The translations under genes and the position numbers were made by a program. 64,000 nt of DNA from Segatella oulorum JCM 14966 (GTDB lineage: Bacteria > Bacteroidota > Bacteroidia > Bacteroidales > Bacteroidaceae): positions 1 through 64,000 of the forward strand of contig NZ_BAJQ01000003.1 of the NCBI RefSeq assembly GCF_000613785.1, read 5' to 3'. Below the pieces are notes generated by a model. That model made no database searches. It worked only from the letters and a program-made list of their open reading frames with translations, and was not told the origin of the DNA. This document shows positions 48,777 through 58,494 of this stretch, in pieces; within the stretch, counting starts at the first letter, position 1; every line of letters starts with the position of its first letter.

Positions 48777-49784
48777 TTAGGGTACCATGCGAAGCAGCTT
48801 TGCTTCGAAGTCGCCAAACATCAAACGCTGGTCTAATTGGTAATAAACCCGGATGGAACGTCCCTCATGATTGAAAGCATAAGAGCCGTCATCATTGATA
48901 TGAGGAGCCGCCATGTTCACATAAAACGATGAAGAAGGGTCTTGCTCAAAGCCCGTTTGCAAGGCCGAAAGCAACACCAACGGACTATCACCTAATATAT
49001 AAGTCTCGCCCATTCTGAGGCCAAAGTCCTCGCATTTACCGACGGTTTGCATGAGCGAATCATAGAGATAGCGCCCCACTTTGCCGTGAGTAGCCACCTT
49101 AGTAGCCACTTCATCGAGCCCGTATAAGCACAGTCTGTAGGCATTTCTCGGCACTTGCCAAATGCGAATGCGGCTTTGATTGAACACCACTTGCGCCGCA
49201 GGAATGCAGAGATTGAGGTTGTATTCCACCCGCGAATAGCCCGGAGGCGGATAGGAACCCACGCCCGTGTATTCCTGACCACCAATCCATATCAGAACAA
49301 TCTTGTCGTCAATGCTTGGGTCGATGAGATGAGCTGTGGCAATATTCGTGAGACTTGCCCCACAAAGCACCAACAAAGGCTTGTCTTGAGTGCATTGCCT
49401 CGCTTCATCAACAATGAGCCTTGCTCCCTCGCTGTCGGCCGGTTTGTTGACCGCTTCCATACCTTTCTCGGCACCGGGAACCACCTTTATGGTGCCTTCC
49501 CGCCCCATGAGTTGCAGCACTTTGCGTGCTTTCTCGCACGATTCCGTGGCTTGATCGCTACGATTGGTAAAGCCGGCGTTGGCCGAAAGATGCCCACCCA
49601 CGATGCCACGGATATCACATGTGGTGCAAAGCAGTTGGTGAACGAGTTGGAATAAGCCGTCGGGGTCGCCGCAAAAGTCATTGTCAACAACCACTTTCAC
49701 CTTGGTTTTGGCGTTTGGTGAGGCCGCCTGTGCCATGCAAAGTCCACCGATGGCGAGTACGAAACAAAGAATTATTTTTTTCAT
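48777..49784 (-). CDS. secreted nucleoside hydrolase-like protein
   Basis: 335 residues. Signal peptide (MKKIILCFVLAIGGLCMAQA), then VKVVVDNDFCGDPDGLFQLVH, a variant of the DTDPGxDD calcium site of nucleoside hydrolases in which the last aspartate pair is replaced by DPDG. Other blocks are LLVLCGASLTNIATAH and YNLNLCIPAAQVVF. Typical members cut the N-glycosidic bond of nucleosides, but this one is secreted and sits in a glycosidase train, so an O- or N-riboside from plant material may be the substrate (inference). It lies 20 bases after the DUF1593 gene and 55 before a GH3 gene. Confidence 0.8.
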   Translation of the reverse strand: MKKIILCFVLAIGGLCMAQAASPNAKTKVKVVVDNDFCGDPDGLFQLVHQLLCTTCDIRGIVGGHLSANAGFTNRSDQATESCEKARKVLQLMGREGTIKVVPGAEKGMEAVNKPADSEGARLIVDEARQCTQDKPLLVLCGASLTNIATAHLIDPSIDDKIVLIWIGGQEYTGVGSYPPPGYSRVEYNLNLCIPAAQVVFNQSRIRIWQVPRNAYRLCLYGLDEVATKVATHGKVGRYLYDSLMQTVGKCEDFGLRMGETYILGDSPLVLLSALQTGFEQDPSSSFYVNMAAPHINDDGSYAFNHEGRSIRVYYQLDQRLMFGDFEAKLLRMVP

Positions 49785-49804
49785 TGTGTTACGTTTTAAA
49801 GGGT

Positions 49805-51354
49805 TTACTCTACTTCAAGAATGACGCGTTTGTAGTGCGTCAGCGCAGGATCGCCGTTATCAGTTGCTTCAAGAACGGCGTGATAGGTTTGCCCCGGCTG
49901 CGCATTGGCCGGCACAATAAAGATGGGCGAGGGCGTGTTGTCGCGCTCAATGCGCAGCTTTTCGGCCGGATTGTCCACGTGGAAGGGATGCCATTGCAGC
50001 TGAACGGCGTTGCCATCGGGGTCGCTGACTTTAAATTTTGCCGAAACATGCTGCCCCGGTTTCACGCTGATTTGCGCCGGCCCGTCAATCGAAGGCTCGT
50101 GATTACAGTCTTGATAGCGCGGTGTTGTCGACCATTTCATGCGTGCAGCAAAACCATTTTGCACGGCAGGCATGAAGCGAGGAAGCCCTAATTGCTGCTT
50201 CACATAGGCCGGTTTCTCAGCATCTTTCATATCCTTTGGCATCGAAACCTTGGCACCTGCCCAGCCGCCCCACGTTTGATTTTTCCACGCATCCAGCCCA
50301 TTGTCGATGAGATTCAGATAGCAAAAGGTGTCACCCTCGGAGATAAAGCCACCCGATGGCAGCAAAGGCATCCACAGAACGTAACCCCTTCGCTGCAGCT
50401 CTTCTTTGCCAAGGTAGCACAATCCGAAGAAATCGAAGATGTCGTCCTTCACCATTTGCTTGCCATCGCCCCACACACGATAGCGCTTTCCGAACGCTCC
50501 TTGGCTGAGAACATACTTCTTTGTCCACTCGGGAGAGTAGAAAACCTTGTCCTCTTCATTGGCACGAAGCGGTCCGAAGAAGGTGAGATCGACCTGCATG
50601 CCGCCTGTTTCGAGCGTGCGAACATGCGGCCAAAAGGGTTTGATATAGCGCGCATAGGTGTCGTCTTGGTCGCCCGAAATGCAAAGAACAATCTTTTTTG
50701 ACAGCTGGTTTTTCCATTCCTCATAGTGCTTTTGCGCGCCATAAATGTCTTCAATCGACTTCAATGCGCGGGCAATGGTGCTGCATCCGCCCCACGCCTG
50801 AATGAAAAGCGTCGACGTGTCGGGCGAAATAATCTCCTGTTTGATGAGTTCCGAGCCCGGTGTGTCGCGCGAAAATCGCCGTCGAAAGCCACATTGCCCT
50901 CGCGGATTTTTGATTTCAGCAGCGCAGGCGACGGATAATGGGCGTTGTGCTTGACGAGATTGGGATAGACCTGCGCATAAACGGCCACGTTGTCGTCGAT
51001 GAATTGTTCGTCCTTTGCGTAACGATAGCTCGCCATGGGCGTGGTTTTTCCAATGCGATCATACTCTCTTCCGGGCACCCACCACGTTGTTCCTTTGCCA
51101 TCTCCCTTCCAATGAAACTGACTACTGGCGTAGATCAGTCCGCGAATGTCGAAGTCGGTGCTATAAAGCAGAAAGCGAATGAGCGAGTTGTTGTCGTCGA
51201 GTTCGGGGTCGCAAGTGATGATTACACGGGGCTTTTCGGCCGCAACAGTCGCCGCTTTTGCCTGCGCGGCATGGCCGAAGTTCATGCAAACAACCATCGA
51301 TAAGGCGGCGATGGCCTTGCAATGTATGCTGAATTGTGTCGTAATTGCATTCAT
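49805..51354 (-). CDS. DUF1593 (Sde182-like, nucleoside-hydrolase fold) protein, frameshifted at about 50873
   Basis: About 516 residues when joined. N-terminal signal (MNAITTQFSIHCKAIAALSM, AAQAKA) and then RVIITCDPELDDNNSLIRFLLY, the DUF1593 version of the nucleoside hydrolase calcium site, followed by IRGLIYASSQFHWKG. The C-terminal half (VKPGQHVSAKFKVSDPDGNAVQLQWHPF) is an immunoglobulin-like domain. The frame breaks after VAFDGDF; one extra T in the TTTT run near 50873 gives SRDTPGSELIKQE and continues correctly. Members are associated with plant-polysaccharide degradation in other bacteria; catalysis is unproven. It follows the tandem repeat array at 51492-51778. Confidence 0.82.
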
Positions 51355-51491
51355 ATTATGGGATAATTTGCGTTGAATTGTCGGGTAATTGCATGCAAAT
51401 TGTTTTGCAATGTTTTACGAAGCGGGAGACGAGGGCGCATCAGAAAGAGCCGTTAGCCCTGTACAAGGGGTTCTGCTTCTGTTTCGTTTGG
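51355..51491. other. spacer before the 41-bp array
   Basis: Contains AT-rich sequence and a possible decayed array unit at 51451-51491. No -7 box or gene is evident. Confidence 0.35.
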
Positions 51492-51778
51492 GTTTGCCGA
51501 ACGGTCGGAAAAGCTCAAAATTTCTTTTTCTTGTTTGCCGGAACCTCGGCAAGGTTCAACCTATTATTTTGGCGTTTGCCGAACTATCGGCAAGTCGTTT
51601 TTTATTTTTCCGACGTTTGCCGAACCATCGGCAAAGCTCTTTTTATTTTTTTTTCGTTTGCCGAAACGCCGGCAAGGCACAAATTTTCTTTTTGATGTTT
51701 GCCGGAACCTCGGCAAGGTTCAACATCTTTTTTTGACACTTGCCGAAGCGTCAGCAAACCCTTTCATGCTTTTTTGTG
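51492..51778. repeat. tandem array of seven 41-bp units, each with a short palindrome and T-rich tail
   Basis: Seven units start at 51492, 51533, 51574, 51615, 51656, 51697 and 51738, spaced exactly 41 bp. The first ~20 bases of each follow the pattern GTTTGCCGAACnNTCGGCAA, an inverted repeat; the remaining ~21 bases are T-rich and vary, though units 2 and 6 share GGTTCAAC. The first and last units are the most degraded. On the plus strand each unit resembles an intrinsic terminator; on the minus strand, the direction of the surrounding genes, it is a string of hairpins with A-rich linkers. It fills most of the only long gap in the 40.5-58.1 kb gene train. 41 is not a multiple of three, so it is not coding. 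Confidence 0.9.
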
Positions 51779-51802
51779 CACTTCTTCTCCCTCAGTTGAG
51801 CG

Positions 51803-53416
51803 TTATTTGTTCATCAACCACCGGTCGATGGTGCGGTAACGGGCTTCGATTTTGGGTGAAACCACTTGACGTGTGTGCAGATCAATATACATCACCGGCG
51901 CCACTTCCTTGCCATTGATGGCATCCCATTGCGGAAGTCCCAACCCGTTTGGATTGCCCGTTTTAACGAAATTGAGATAGATTTGCTGGAAGATTTCAGA
52001 CACTTGATAATCGTCTGCGTTCCATTTAAACATCGGATTGGTGGCCAAATTGCCCATAGCATACTCAATATCTGCCGAGTGAACGGCTCCCGGAACAGCC
52101 GGCATTGCAGGCTCGTTGGCTTTCTTTTCGGTTGTTCCTCCTGCCAAACCGGGTTGCTTATCCTGCACGGTCATCTCGGGACGCGCGTGACAATAGAGGT
52201 AACGATAGACGGGTTGCGGGTTGTTTTTGGCCAACAGGTCGAGCCATTTCCAAGTGGAATAGGCAATGAAAATGTCGCCACCCAACTCGTATCCCGGCCG
52301 ATTGACGATGTCGGCATCGCTGTGAATGTTGTAGAGAGCCAACACATCGTCGGGATTGGTGTTGAAGAACGACTGCACATAAGGCTTCAGATTTTCGAGC
52401 GTCGGGGCTTTTCCGAGCATGAATATCACGGGCAACTCGCAGTTGTTGAAGCCAATCAATGCGGGCACTTGCGCCTGTTGGTTCTTCTCATAGGTTGCAA
52501 TAGGCTGCTCAACGAGAAACTTTCCGTCGATACAAGCCGTTTGAAAGCCCACCGTTTGATAGAGATCGAGGAGCTTCTGGGCCGGCATTCTGCGCAACTC
52601 TTCTAAGTTTTTGCAGCCCGCTTTCTTCATGAAAGCATCGCCAAATTGCTCGGCTTCTTGCAGCGAAGCCACATGACGTGTGCCCATAAGGCTGCCGCTT
52701 GAGGCCATGACTTGGCTGAAATAGCCGCGCGACATGGGCGAAACCATCTGCGCACTCACTGAAGCTGACCCCGCCGACTCGCCGTCAATGGTGATGCGTT
52801 TGGGGTCGCCTCCGAAGGCTTCGATATTGTTATACACCCATTTTATGGCCGCAGCCTGATCCATTAAACCCTGATTGCCCGAACCTTGATAGCCGTTTTC
52901 CTTGCTGTTTTCCTTGGAAAGCGCCTTGGTTGAAAGAAATCCGAACACACTTTCGCGATAGTTTGCCGTAACGACAATGATGCCTTTGCGCGCCAAAGTG
53001 AGCCCCTGATAGCGGGGTTCTGAACCCGATCCGGCCACGAATCCTCCACCATTGAAATAGATCAGCACAGGGAGTTTCTCGCGATAGGTGCGTGTGGGCG
53101 TCCAAACATTCAGGTAAAGGCAGTCCTCAGAGAACGCTTTACTGCCGAAAACCATATCGCCAAAAATATTCTTTTGAAGGGGATTGGCCCCAAACTCCTT
53201 GGCCGATCGCACGCCTTTCCATGCCACTACGGGCTGAGGTGCTTTCCAACGGAGGTTGTTAATGGGCGGTGCGGCAAAGGGAATGCCGCGAAATATCTTC
53301 ACACCTGATGAGTCAATGCCTTCAATCATGCCTCCTTCTACTTTCACTTGTGGGCCTTGTGCCCACGCTATTGCCCAGCAAAGCAGGGCCAATGTGCTTA
53401 AAAATAACTTTTTCAT
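51803..53416 (-). CDS. secreted carboxylesterase (type B, para-nitrobenzyl esterase family)
   Basis: About 537 residues from the ATG at 53416 (MKKLFLSTLALLCWAIAWAQG signal peptide); the open frame runs further upstream but overlaps the TonB gene. Serine nucleophile in DGESAGSASVSAQM, oxyanion NGGGFVAGSG, SEDCLYLNVWTP, glutamate-bearing region and the histidine near the C-terminus give a complete alpha/beta-hydrolase of the carboxylesterase type. In this setting it probably removes acyl or phenolic acyl groups so that the glycosidases can act (inference). 19 bases after the TonB receptor stop. Confidence 0.9.
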   Translation of the reverse strand: MKKLFLSTLALLCWAIAWAQGPQVKVEGGMIEGIDSSGVKIFRGIPFAAPPINNLRWKAPQPVVAWKGVRSAKEFGANPLQKNIFGDMVFGSKAFSEDCLYLNVWTPTRTYREKLPVLIYFNGGGFVAGSGSEPRYQGLTLARKGIIVVTANYRESVFGFLSTKALSKENSKENGYQGSGNQGLMDQAAAIKWVYNNIEAFGGDPKRITIDGESAGSASVSAQMVSPMSRGYFSQVMASSGSLMGTRHVASLQEAEQFGDAFMKKAGCKNLEELRRMPAQKLLDLYQTVGFQTACIDGKFLVEQPIATYEKNQQAQVPALIGFNNCELPVIFMLGKAPTLENLKPYVQSFFNTNPDDVLALYNIHSDADIVNRPGYELGGDIFIAYSTWKWLDLLAKNNPQPVYRYLYCHARPEMTVQDKQPGLAGGTTEKKANEPAMPAVPGAVHSADIEYAMGNLATNPMFKWNADDYQVSEIFQQIYLNFVKTGNPNGLGLPQWDAINGKEVAPVMYIDLHTRQVVSPKIEARYRTIDRWLMNK

Positions 53417-53435
53417 ACTGCTGAATGATGATGCG

Positions 53436-55694
53436 TTAAAAATTGATTGTTGTTGACAAAGATACTTCAAAAGGCCGGATATACGAACCCGACATGAGAT
53501 AATTCTTATAGGAAGACGTGTCAGTAACGAGGTCGGCGGCACTGATTGAGCCCGTTGCGCCACTCTGATTGAAGATGTTTACAACGTTGAGGGCAAAGTT
53601 AACTTTGCTGTTTAAAGCATAGTTGATGCCGCCAAACGACTCCCAATGGCCGTTGAAATGCAGAGTGTTGGTCTTGTTGATATATTGTTTCGAGAAGTAA
53701 CGGAAACTCAACCATACCCTCCATTGGGCGAAACTGTAAGACGGATCAAGCTCAATGAGCGTCTTAGACATCGCCGTTACGGTGTTGTTGTTAAGGTTTA
53801 CGTCGACCGTTGCACCGCTGGGGTAGGTTCCTTTGATATGGAACTTCTTATATTGTGGGTTCTGAAGAGTGAGCAACGCATGCAAAACAGCACCTTTAAA
53901 CGGCGTAATCACGGCGTCGGTTGTCCATCCTATGGTCTGCACATTATTCGTAATGGGGATGGTTAAGCTCTCTTCTGTGCCCAAAGCTGTGGTGTGATAG
54001 AAGGTGGTTCGGCTCTTATAATTGGTCTGTGTGATGAAACTTACCTGCGAAACCAACTTCATCCAGGGGGTGTTCCAATAGATACCGCCGCGCAACATGT
54101 TGATGTTCACGGGCAAAGTGATGGGCAATTCAGCGCCGGCATAGTCCTGAAGGTTGGGTCGTTGACGCACATATACATACTCACCATCCACACCAAAGCC
54201 CTTCAAAACCTTGTAACGAAGGCTATAAGTGAGGGCCGGATTGAGCCAATCGCCTGCAAAACGATTCAGTTGTACGCCCGAACTCTTCAACGACCAACCC
54301 ATGGTGCGCGAATTATAGGTGGCTCCTGTCGGTTGATTAAGTGCTGCTTCGCCACCCACTGCATTGTATTCAAGGCGCGCACCAAGGCTCATCCACAAGT
54401 ATTTATTCACGTCCCAGTCGTCACTTATGAATAAGGCTGTCTTCACATCATGCCCATCATAATACTCACCTGTGCCCGGATTGAGCGCCATATAAGGCAA
54501 AAGGCGCGTGCCATTCCTCACATATAACTGTGCAGGATCGGGCTTAACTTCGTGCGCCATGACAGAGTTAGACTGCTGAACTCCCGAGCGGCTCCACCAA
54601 AAGTTGGCACCAATGCGCCATGAATGCTTTTGGTTGGTGGTCTTTCCGCTCAAGATAGCTGTCGTCATCCAGCTGCGTTCGAAGCCCGGAACATACATCA
54701 TCCAGCGGTTTTGTACTTTATTTCCGGTGAAAGGAGTACCGTCAGCGTAGAAGTATCCGACAGGATTATTTACAATTCCCGACACAGCATTCATAGCCAA
54801 ACTCACGTCACCGCTCTTCAATTTACTGGAAACATTCAACTGTTGTCCACCATGAAAGCGATAATCCAAGTTGAAAGTGAGTTGATGATTGTCGGTCGTT
54901 GCCCCGTCTTTCCAATCCTTTTGCACGATTTCTCCCGTCTTAATGTCTTTATAAAAGAAGGAAGATGCCTCGTTTCCATAGTAGGAATCGGTTCCGAATT
55001 TGAAACCGTTGTACTTCTTAACGCTACCGTCTCCCACGAAAATAAAGGGTGCATAGGCCGACGATGTGCCCGTGTAGCGGCTATATTGATAGAGTAATTG
55101 CAAGTAACCCCGGTTGTCATTGAAATGCTTATCGATGCCCAACTTGTAGTTTTGTGTGCGATTTTGTAGGCGCGCTGCTTGCAAATGTGCCGATCCCGGA
55201 TCCCAAATTTGATGCGAACTAACCATGTAACCAAATCCTTTTCCGATAGGTCCTGCAAGCGTAACGTCAACAGCTTGGCGGCCAAATTGGTTGAGTTGGT
55301 AGTTCACTGTGCCCCCAATCGTTTGAGAAGAGCGGCGATGATGACTCGTCACAGCATAGCCAACAGCACCATATTGCAGCGCTGTTTCCGACAAACTCAT
55401 CACGCCCATGCGGCCGAAAGAGGCACCACCAAACCACGAAAAATAGGGCATGTCGGGCCATGTGCTATAAGAAACCGGGAGATTATCCTCGAAAATAGTG
55501 GCCGAAAGCGATGAAGGCAAACCGATATTAATTTGCCTTGGTTGGTCGGCACTTGATGCATTGAGCATCACATTGCGGTTTTTCACCTCTTTATGTTGCT
55601 CGGTTGAGTCTTTCTTTGTCACTTCCTGAGCATACGAAGCAACGGGCAATACGCTGCTCATGAGCAGGAATGCCATTAATTTCTTTGCGTTCAT
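53436..55694 (-). CDS. TonB-dependent outer-membrane receptor without SusD partner
   Basis: 752 residues with a signal peptide (MNAKKLMAFLLMSSVLPVASYAQ). It lacks the N-terminal carboxypeptidase-like domain of SusC proteins; plug-type segments (INIGLPSSLSATIFEDNLPVSY) are followed by a beta-barrel ending in the C-terminal phenylalanine (VSLSTTINF). Sits between the GH3 gene (28-base gap) and the esterase gene (19-base gap), so it belongs to the same transcript and probably imports the small glycosidic substrate or its products. No SusD-like lipoprotein is adjacent. Confidence 0.88.
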   Translation of the reverse strand: MNAKKLMAFLLMSSVLPVASYAQEVTKKDSTEQHKEVKNRNVMLNASSADQPRQINIGLPSSLSATIFEDNLPVSYSTWPDMPYFSWFGGASFGRMGVMSLSETALQYGAVGYAVTSHHRRSSQTIGGTVNYQLNQFGRQAVDVTLAGPIGKGFGYMVSSHQIWDPGSAHLQAARLQNRTQNYKLGIDKHFNDNRGYLQLLYQYSRYTGTSSAYAPFIFVGDGSVKKYNGFKFGTDSYYGNEASSFFYKDIKTGEIVQKDWKDGATTDNHQLTFNLDYRFHGGQQLNVSSKLKSGDVSLAMNAVSGIVNNPVGYFYADGTPFTGNKVQNRWMMYVPGFERSWMTTAILSGKTTNQKHSWRIGANFWWSRSGVQQSNSVMAHEVKPDPAQLYVRNGTRLLPYMALNPGTGEYYDGHDVKTALFISDDWDVNKYLWMSLGARLEYNAVGGEAALNQPTGATYNSRTMGWSLKSSGVQLNRFAGDWLNPALTYSLRYKVLKGFGVDGEYVYVRQRPNLQDYAGAELPITLPVNINMLRGGIYWNTPWMKLVSQVSFITQTNYKSRTTFYHTTALGTEESLTIPITNNVQTIGWTTDAVITPFKGAVLHALLTLQNPQYKKFHIKGTYPSGATVDVNLNNNTVTAMSKTLIELDPSYSFAQWRVWLSFRYFSKQYINKTNTLHFNGHWESFGGINYALNSKVNFALNVVNIFNQSGATGSISAADLVTDTSSYKNYLMSGSYIRPFEVSLSTTINF

Positions 55695-55722
55695 TGTTTA
55701 TATATCACTTAGGTTGGTAATC

Positions 55723-58068
55723 TTATTTCTGTGTCAATACGTTGAGTTTCACCTGCGGTGCCAACACATTGTGCACCTTATGCTTCATTGCTTTCACTTT
55801 CAACGAAGCACTTTCCTTGATGTCTCGGCTCGAAGTTCCTACCTTAAAGGTATAGATTCCGGCATCAACCACCCAGGCACTTTGGCTCGTAACGAACGAC
55901 GCTAAATCAGCTTTCTTCACCTCCATCGTGAGGGTTTCGTGCTCATTGGGTTGCAAAATGCGGGTCTTTGCAAAGGCTTTCAACTCTTGTTCTGGCTTTT
56001 CTACCGTGCCACGAGGTGCTGAAACATAAACCTCTGCCACTTCTTTTCCGGCACGATTGCCTGTGTTTGTGATGGTTATATTCACCAAAACGCGATCGCC
56101 TTTATCGGTCAATTTCAAGTCTTTATAGCCGAAAGTGGTGTACGAAAGACCATAACCAAACGGATAAGAAACCGGCTTTTTAAAGGTGTCATAGTAGCGA
56201 TAGCCCACGTAAATATCCTCTTCGTAATTGGTATAGCCCACGTTTTTCACATTCACATCCTTCGAAGCGTCGCGGTAAAAAGTATCAATGTCATACCCAA
56301 CCGTGTGTGCCGGGAAGTTTTTTGTCGACGGATCGTCGTTGATATCAATAGGCCACGACATCGGAAGTTTGCCCGATGGCGTTGAAACGCCCATCAAAAG
56401 GTCGGCAATAGAGTTGCCAATCTCCTGCCCACATTGCCAAGGAAGCAAGATAGCATCGGGCAGATCTTTCCACGAAGCAGTCTCCATCACACCACCAACA
56501 TTGAGCACAACAACCACTTTCTTGCCTGCTTGATGATAGGCTTTGCACACCTTTTGCAACAAATCCCGCTCCTTTTGCGTAAGATTATAGTGCGATTCGG
56601 TGCGGTCTTTCCCCTCACCCGACACACGAGAAAGCGTGACAATCGCCACATCATTCTGTGCAACTTGTTCGGGAGTAACGTCTAATTCCATCTCTTCAGG
56701 TAGCACAAGCGCACGCAAATCCAATGGTCCGGGCTTGGGATTCTTCTTATAATATTCATCCAAATAGGGACTATACTGATTGATAACCGTCTCGTCTACG
56801 TGACAACCTGCATTGCGCATGCCTTCAACCAATGAGATAGTGTAGGCCCTATTGACGTTTCCTGAGCCGGTTCCGCCGGCAATCAGGTCATAACTTGCAT
56901 TGCCATAGAGCGCCACATGCTTCACGTTTGTGAGGGGAAGCGTGTGCTTGTTCAACAACAAGACCGTGCCTTCTGCCGCTGCCTGCCGCGTAACTTGCGC
57001 GTGTTTCACTAAATCTGGCTGATTATTATAGGCGTAACCCGCAAATCTTCTCGTCTTAACAACCAACTCAAGCACGCGCCGAACGCAAGTATCCAAGTAT
57101 TTAATATCGAGTTTTCCACTGTTCACTGCCGCCACAATCTCTTTCGAATCTTGTTCCGTTCCGGGCTCAATCAAGTCGTTTCCGGCAATTATATTGGCCA
57201 CGCGATCGGCCTTTTTACCCCGTCGAACAGGGTCCATTCCGCCAAACCAATCGGTCATTACGAGTCCTTTAAAGCCCCATTCGTCACGCAAAATAGTTGT
57301 TAAGAGGTCGCGACGTTCACTTGTCATCGTGCCGTTTACCAAGTTATAGCTCGACATAACGGTCCAAGGCTGTGCCTTTTCAACGCAGATTTGGAAATTC
57401 TTAAGATAGAGTTCACGTGCGGCTCTTTGGCTAACGTGCACATCATTTCCCATGCGTTGTGTCTCCTGATTGTTGAAAGCGAAGTGCTTAATAGATGTCC
57501 CGATGCCTAAATCCTGCACACCTTTCACATACGCTGCAGCAATATTGCCCGACAAAACGGGGTCTTCACTGTAATATTCAAAGTTCCTTCCGCATAAAGG
57601 ATTGCGCATTAATCCAAGCGCAGGAGCTAATTGTACTTCCACACCATAGTCTCTATCTTCCTCTCCCATGGCGCTTCCTACTTGCTGAACAAGTTGCAAA
57701 TTCCACGTACTCGACAACGAAGTGCCGATTGGAAAGTGTGTAGCATAATAATAATGGTGATCAAATTGGCGTTGCGTATTGATGCGAACGCCGGCCGGTC
57801 CGTCGGCCAAAACAATGGCAGGAATACCTAATCGTGGAATAGGTTTGGTGGTTCCGGCTGCACCTGGAACGATACTTGCAGTCGAACCGATAACAGGTTT
57901 ATCGGAGAAACCGCCCATACCGACACCCACCACGAGATTGGCTTTCTCTTCAAGTGTCATTGCCTTGAGCACTTCTTCAATGTTGTCGGCTCTTAATTGC
58001 GGAGCCTTTTGTGCCATGAGTGCGCCCGAACAAATCAGCGCGGCACAGGTGAGTAGTAATGATTTCAT
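55723..58068 (-). CDS. GH3 beta-glucosidase with C-terminal fibronectin III-like domain
   Basis: 781 residues. Signal peptide (MKSLLLTCAALICSGALMAQ), barrel motifs VLADGPAGVRI and KHFAFNNQE, nucleophile aspartate at about residue 273 in GLVMTDWFGG, and a C-terminal domain NTGNRAGKEVAEVYVS typical of fibronectin III-like extensions. Cleaves terminal beta-glucosides. First gene of the train, preceded by the best promoter in the region (58116-58123), so its product likely has a leading role. Third GH3 in the operon; the three differ clearly in sequence. Confidence 0.92.
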   Translation of the reverse strand: MKSLLLTCAALICSGALMAQKAPQLRADNIEEVLKAMTLEEKANLVVGVGMGGFSDKPVIGSTASIVPGAAGTTKPIPRLGIPAIVLADGPAGVRINTQRQFDHHYYYATHFPIGTSLSSTWNLQLVQQVGSAMGEEDRDYGVEVQLAPALGLMRNPLCGRNFEYYSEDPVLSGNIAAAYVKGVQDLGIGTSIKHFAFNNQETQRMGNDVHVSQRAARELYLKNFQICVEKAQPWTVMSSYNLVNGTMTSERRDLLTTILRDEWGFKGLVMTDWFGGMDPVRRGKKADRVANIIAGNDLIEPGTEQDSKEIVAAVNSGKLDIKYLDTCVRRVLELVVKTRRFAGYAYNNQPDLVKHAQVTRQAAAEGTVLLLNKHTLPLTNVKHVALYGNASYDLIAGGTGSGNVNRAYTISLVEGMRNAGCHVDETVINQYSPYLDEYYKKNPKPGPLDLRALVLPEEMELDVTPEQVAQNDVAIVTLSRVSGEGKDRTESHYNLTQKERDLLQKVCKAYHQAGKKVVVVLNVGGVMETASWKDLPDAILLPWQCGQEIGNSIADLLMGVSTPSGKLPMSWPIDINDDPSTKNFPAHTVGYDIDTFYRDASKDVNVKNVGYTNYEEDIYVGYRYYDTFKKPVSYPFGYGLSYTTFGYKDLKLTDKGDRVLVNITITNTGNRAGKEVAEVYVSAPRGTVEKPEQELKAFAKTRILQPNEHETLTMEVKKADLASFVTSQSAWVVDAGIYTFKVGTSSRDIKESASLKVKAMKHKVHNVLAPQVKLNVLTQK

Positions 58069-58115
58069 CTTATTTAAAATATAGAAGTTAATATGCTGAA
58101 AGAAGTTTATGCTTG

Positions 58116-58123
58116 CAAATATA
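58116..58123 (-). promoter_or_regulatory. -7 promoter box of the rhamnosidase/beta-glucosidase operon
   Basis: TATATTTG on the minus strand followed by CAAGC, 48 bases before the ATG at 58068. No other convincing promoter is visible inside the train. Confidence 0.6.
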
Positions 58124-58494
58124 ACAGAATATCAAATACACTTCACCCGCGAGTAAAGCAAATGAGTAAGTTCTTAAAACGCATTATACATTGAAAACCA
58201 ACGGATTAATATTTCAAAAAAATATAAAAAAGTAAGTTTTTTGCCTCTGCTTTTTAAGCCTTTTATTCTACTTTGAAAGGTAAAAAACAGCAAATCTTCA
58301 TAAGACGGAACAAGAAAAAATAGCAAAATCTTATTCCATCAATTACCATTTATCCCCATTGCATATAAATATGTATACTCATCATTTTGTGAATAGAGTG
58401 GAAAATGTTATCTTTACATCAAAAATAATTCGGCGAGACGATAGCTTCTATCTGCAATATTACAGACTTGTCGAATCATTATAAATAAGCTAAT
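58124..58494. other. AT-rich intergenic between divergent transcripts
   Basis: No gene seen. No HigB-like toxin frame was found next to the HigA-like gene. A TATCTTTA box (58409-58416) lies about 79 bases before it. Confidence 0.45.

Noticed and set aside
51492..51778. CRISPR array (regular ~20-bp palindromic repeat with ~21-bp spacers)
   Set aside because: Repeats are short and imperfect, spacers are low-complexity T-rich sequence and partly shared between units 2 and 6, and no cas genes are present.
51345..51918. Three overlapping open frames through the 41-bp array (Phe/Arg-rich peptides)
   Set aside because: The unit length is not a multiple of three, so each frame stays open only by chance; no promoter or family match.
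58124..58494. A HigB toxin partner for the HigA-like gene
   Set aside because: No frame in this AT-rich gap has HigB length or motifs on either strand.
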